Source: Delphinus delphis (lineage: Eukaryota; Chordata; Mammalia; Artiodactyla; Delphinidae). From it: 64,000 nt of DNA. The position numbers and the translations under genes were made by a program. The notes beneath the pieces are model-generated. The model searched no databases, was not told where the DNA came from, and worked only from the letters and a program-made list of their open reading frames with translations. Every line of letters starts with the position of its first letter. Position 1 is the stretch's first letter. The stretch is from positions 60,138,080-60,202,079 of the forward strand of contig NC_082694.2 in NCBI RefSeq assembly GCF_949987515.2. Reading direction: 5' to 3'. Below are positions 59,995 to 64,000 of this stretch, one piece after another.

Positions 59995-61060
59995 TTGGCC
60001 TGTCTCTTAATGTTCCTCACCTCGGTAAGTGGCTCAGTCCCCAAACTGTGCAGTCACCCTTGACTTTTCTCTTTCCTTCACATCCCATATCTAATCCACC
60101 ATGAGGCCTGTTAGTTCCACCTTCAAAATGCGTTCCTCATCTGACCTCTTCATCACCCCCTCCTCAAACATCCTAAGTCTTGGTGGAGACCAAGCCACAC
60201 CCCCTCACTCCTGGGCCATCACAATAGCCTCTGATCCTTCTGCTTCCACTCTTGTCCTGCTACATGCACTTCTCCATATAGCAGTCAGAGTGATCTTTTT
60301 AACTATCAGGTCAGGCTTCCCCCTGCTTGAAACCACCCAGGGGCTTCCCTTACACATGCAGTGAAATGCAAACTCCACACAATGGTCTAGCCAGCTTCAC
60401 TGGCTCTGGACCCTGTTTATCCTTCTTTTTTTTTAAAAAAAATTAATTAATTAATTAATTAATTTTTGGCTGCATTGGGTCTTCGTTGCTGCAAGTGGAC
60501 TTTCTTTAGTTGTGGTGAGCAGGGGCTACTCTTCATTGCAGTGCGTGGCTTCTCATTGCGTTGGCTTCTCTTGTTGTGGAGCATGGGTTCTAGGCGCGCA
60601 GCCTTCAGTAGTTGTGGCTCACGGGCTCCAGAGTACAGGCTCAGTAGTTGTGGTGCACGGGCTTAGTTGTTCCGCGGTATGTGGGATCTTCCCGGACCAG
60701 GGCTCGAACCCATGTCCCCTGCATTGGCAGGCGGATTCTCAACCACTGCGCCACCACAGAAGTCCCCTGTTTATCCTTCTGACTTCAACTTCTATCTCAG
60801 CTCTATCCACGCAGGGCTTCTTGGAATTCTTTGGACTCACAAGCTTGTTACTGCCTCACATTTGCCCTACTGTCCTCTCTCTGGGATACTTTTCCCCCAG
60901 GCCCTTATGTGGCTTTGCTTTCTGGAGAGACTTAGAATTCTTCTCTTGAGAGAAGCTGTGTTTGATCACTTAAATAAAATAGCCTCCATCATCGAAAACT
61001 CCTCACATGGATTTGTTTTTATCATTGTACTTGTAAATACCTATGTCAGGTATTACCTAC
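59995..61060 (+). mobile_element. LINE-2, split by a CHR-1 SINE
   Basis: 'gatccttctgcttccactcttgtcc', 'atagcagtcagagtgatctttttaac', 'cccctgcttgaaaccacccaggggcttccc', then after the SINE 'actgtcctctctctgggatacttttcccccagg' and 'gagaagctgtgtttgatcac'. The two halves are colinear with L2 once the SINE is removed. The long ORFs at 60512-61092 are SINE/L2 composites, not a gene. Confidence 0.85.
60427..60764 (-). mobile_element. CHR-1 type tRNA-derived SINE inside an L2
   Basis: Reverse-complement CHR-1 with an (AATT)n tail at its left end and the tRNA-like head at its right. A perfect 16-bp target-site duplication, ccctgtttatccttct, lies at 60411-60426 and 60765-60780. Confidence 0.97.
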
Positions 61061-62349
61061 CTTTAGGTGAACGCATGAGAAACCCTGGCTAGTTTAAGTC
61101 CGAAAGGAATCTCTTAATAGACTTTGAGAGCTCAAGGAATAGTTGGGAAGGTTCAGTGACTCATAGCCACGAACAATGCATGAACCCCACCAACAGGTGA
61201 GAACTCTGCTGTCTCTGCTGCCACAGGTTACATCACCAGGGCTGCTGAGCTGGGCACTAGTTCTGCCTCACCCACCACCTCTGGTGTTCTGGAATCTCCA
61301 TCTCACTGCAGATGCTGCCACCATCAGAGAGAATTTTCTGCAAGCCCCGTGTCCTTGAATCACCAACTCCTGACCCCAAGTGTGAGCCAGTGTGTCTGAT
61401 TGGTCAAGCTTTGACCACAGGTCTTGGCTTGTTCTACAAAGGAGGCTGGTCAACTGCTCTCTGGCGTTTTTCATTTCTATGTAGTAGGCCATGGCCTCTG
61501 CATCCCCACAAGACTCCATCAGGTAGAGAGTCTCCAGACACAGGATGGAGGTTCAGATTCTAGGCAGCTAAAAAGAATGAGAAATGTCCACTGCGCTCGC
61601 TGGCTCCTGCTCTATGTTTATTTGTCTACCGCTTATCACCTCTAGAATGGAAGCTCCATGAGGTCAGGGACTTTGTCTTTTTCCGTCTGTTTCTCCAGAG
61701 CCCAGAATAGTGACTGCACAGAGATGTCCCCCTCCCCATAACTATGTGTTCAGTGAATATCAGATACTGTATTGACAGCGTTGCCAAATGTAAAGATTAA
61801 ATAGTCTAGTTGGTGTCATCATTCTTCCTTTTGGTGGTCGATGTTCCTGGCCCCTCTTCAGGCCTTTCCCTCTCCCACAGCTGCTAAAGCAAAAGCAAAC
61901 CAGTCTAGCCTGATGAGGCCAGAAAGTGGACAGATGGTTCAAGGCCAGGTGCTCTGTACCGGGCATGGGAAGTCAGCTGCGACAAAAGCGGATCCCAGGG
62001 AATTTCAAGGAGGGAGGACAGGGTGAATCAGGGGTAAGGGCCAGAGCATAAGCAAGTGAGATTTCTAGGATGATGAGAAAGCCCTTATCCTGTCAGCAAC
62101 TTCCTTGAAGAGAAGAGGGCAAAGTCCCAGAAATTAAGGCTCCTTTAGCTACCCTGTGCTTTCAGGCTTGGGGAGCCTGAGGGAGGGTGGGGTGTGCCTG
62201 AGGGGGTCACAGTGAGTACAGGACCAGGAACAGAAAGCCTGCTGGAAAAGTCCCCATTCCACCTCCGTGGGTTTCAGAAATAGCCCATTGTTTTCCAAGC
62301 CCAGGCCCGCCACTGACATGTGACCTCGGGGATCTGAAGGGGTCTGAGT

Positions 62350-62353
62350 CTGT

Positions 62354-62399
<46 letters not shown>
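62350..62399 (+). repeat. (GT)n microsatellite
   Basis: Alternating TG/GC-TG run with about 18 uninterrupted GT units. Confidence 0.97.
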
Positions 62400-63622
62400 A
62401 CCTGGTGGAGGAGAGTGAGGGGAAGGTACGAGGCATGTCAGGTGGGGTGGAGGGGAGGAGATGAGACTCCTGCACTGTCTAGGGGCAGCAAGGCGGTCTG
62501 CTTACCCTTTTGTGGGCTGTACTTCAGTGCTAAGTAACTGCATCCTCCCTCTAAGCCTTTGAACAGTTTGAACCTGCATGTAATTGGGGGTGGGCACGGC
62601 TGGCTTGTTTGTCCTGCGGCAGCTCTGGGGGAGCTATGGGTGGAGCAGGTGTGTTGTAAGAGCACAGGGTCACCTGCCTTGGCTGCAGTCTTACTGTCCT
62701 GGAGCAGGTGTAGGGATCATGGGGTTAACGTCCCATGGGGCAATGGGTCGTAGGCCTCCCGGGCATCAGGTTCCCTCTGTTTTCCACCCCCTTGCTCAGC
62801 CTCCTTCCTTCCTGCCTCTCCCTCCCCCCACTAGAGTATGGGCATCGTGGTACCTCCCACCCCAACTAGCGCTTGGCCACCTGGATCTGGACTCCTGCAG
62901 GGCTGGGGGGCAGGGACAGCTGGGTGGCTTTTAGGGAGTCTTTAAGAAGGAGGATGCGTGGAACTCTGACCACTTGGTGGTGGGGGGAAGGTCAGATGCA
63001 AGATGTTTCTCTTCTAAAGAGCGAAAAATTGAGAGTGAAAAGCGGTGTCTGGGCTGGATTGCCTGCAGGAGAGGGCTGGGTGGAGGAAGGAGAGAGGAAG
63101 GGAGTGGAGAGTGGAGAAAGAGAAACAAGGGAGAGGACCCTTGTCACCAGGAATTTGACTGAATATAATGTGGAGGAATGCTTATCGTGTTCTATTTATA
63201 GATTCCAGAGAACATCTAAGAAGAGACGCTGAGAGCTGGTTTAGCTGGGTTAAAAGATTACTAATTACAGTCATTTGTGGGAATGACTGCTTAGCATTCT
63301 AGCTAATCACCGCGCAGGCTGTAAGTATTATCCGTATCTTGAGTAACTGTCAGTGTATCTTTCGTTGTAAATTTGTGCTATTGCGACACCTGCTTATGAA
63401 GATTCCCTCTGTTCTCATGCAGCAGAGCTGCCTACTCAGGACTAAAACAACACAACCCAGAAGGAAAGTTTTCTAAGAACAAAGGGGGAAAATGCTTATA
63501 AATATATCACATTATTGCCTTTTGTTATTTGGGGTGAAGGTTAATTGGTAGAAGAAGGCTGACAAAGCACTCAGAAATTTTTTTTGCAGTTTCCTATACT
63601 ACCATTCCTTACCCTCACCAGC

Positions 63623-63623
<1 letters not shown>

Positions 63624-63669
<46 letters not shown>

Positions 63670-63671
63670 AC
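63624..63671 (+). repeat. compound (TC)n(AC)n microsatellite
   Basis: About 11 TC units pass directly into about 13 AC units. Confidence 0.97.
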
Positions 63672-64000
63672 CCCACTCTGAACATGGGATCTATGATAGT
63701 TTCAGAAACACTATCCATTGTGGTGCTTTGCAGATGAACAGAAGTTTTTTCTCCCATTTTACAAGAAAGAATACAAAACCATAAGTGCCTGTTACTCATG
63801 ATGCCTGGGTCACTCCGGAAATCTGCATCATATCAAGCCACATGGAGCTTGGATCAGAACGAAAGAAGGTCAGGTTAAATCCAAGAAGAAACATCTTGAC
63901 GTTTAGCTTAGAAATGCACATAGTTCCCCGCATGAGATTCTGTTTTGCAAAATAACCTTCCAAAACGCAGTTTGTGGGTGTGTGTAAACGTGTAACCCTT

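Larger units (their letters stand above)
61061..64000. other. intergenic DNA, mostly unassigned
   Basis: About 61,635-61,770 is an L2 3' end ('ggaagctccatgaggtcagggactttgtc'). Two microsatellites are listed separately. No coding exon is supported; ORFs over the GT repeat or in GC-rich parts are fortuitous. Confidence 0.45.

Noticed and set aside
60466..61092. ORFs of up to 145 codons
   Set aside because: They are made of a reverse CHR-1 SINE joined to L2 sequence.
1..64000. CRISPR array, operon, phage or bacterial mobile system
   Set aside because: The window is mammalian nuclear DNA with SINEs, LINEs, introns and a CpG island; no prokaryotic features are present.

Overview
This is a window of mammalian nuclear DNA, almost certainly from a cetacean. 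The diagnostic evidence is a set of tRNA-derived SINEs of the CHR-1 and CHR-2 types (the 'cttccctggtggcgcagtgg' promoter head with 'ccgatgcagggga' and 'gcggagcggctgggcc' blocks). These families belong to whales, dolphins and hippos. No ruminant BovB/Bov-tA pair is seen. Several copies keep perfect target-site duplications. Genus or species cannot be resolved from the sequence alone.

The only protein-coding gene I recognise is RMDN2 (regulator of microtubule dynamics 2, FAM82A1), on the minus strand. Its first coding exon is at 20233-20700 and has clean splice sites. A CpG island at about 26,480-27,300 is the likely promoter and non-coding first exon. A second exon candidate at 5460-6495 has a good acceptor, joins the RMDN2 exon in the correct phase, stays open for about 345 codons and is serine-rich. 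It is not part of the roughly 410-residue RMDN2 protein I know, so it is probably an alternative terminal or cassette exon. The downstream exons with the TPR-like domain are not in the window.

Layout. 1-4,520: AT-rich stacked LINE-1 remnants. 5,460-27,300: RMDN2 exons and introns with an ERV1-like LTR, L1, L2, CR1/L3, MIR, MaLR LTR, hAT and CHR insertions. 27,300-64,000: apparently intergenic DNA upstream of RMDN2 with no supported coding gene. It holds old L2, MIR, MER20/MER5-like and MLT1-like relics, young CHR SINEs, short L1 3' ends, microsatellites and one strong CTCF-like site. In human the neighbour upstream of RMDN2 is CDC42EP3, but nothing of it is seen here.

The rest is repeat archaeology plus a few possible regulatory sites: paired ETS/GABP sites in the CpG island, a ZNF143-like site, a CTCF-like site, and a same-strand LTR inside the RMDN2 intron. 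Repeat family names come from memory of consensus sequences, and boundaries are approximate unless a target-site duplication is given.
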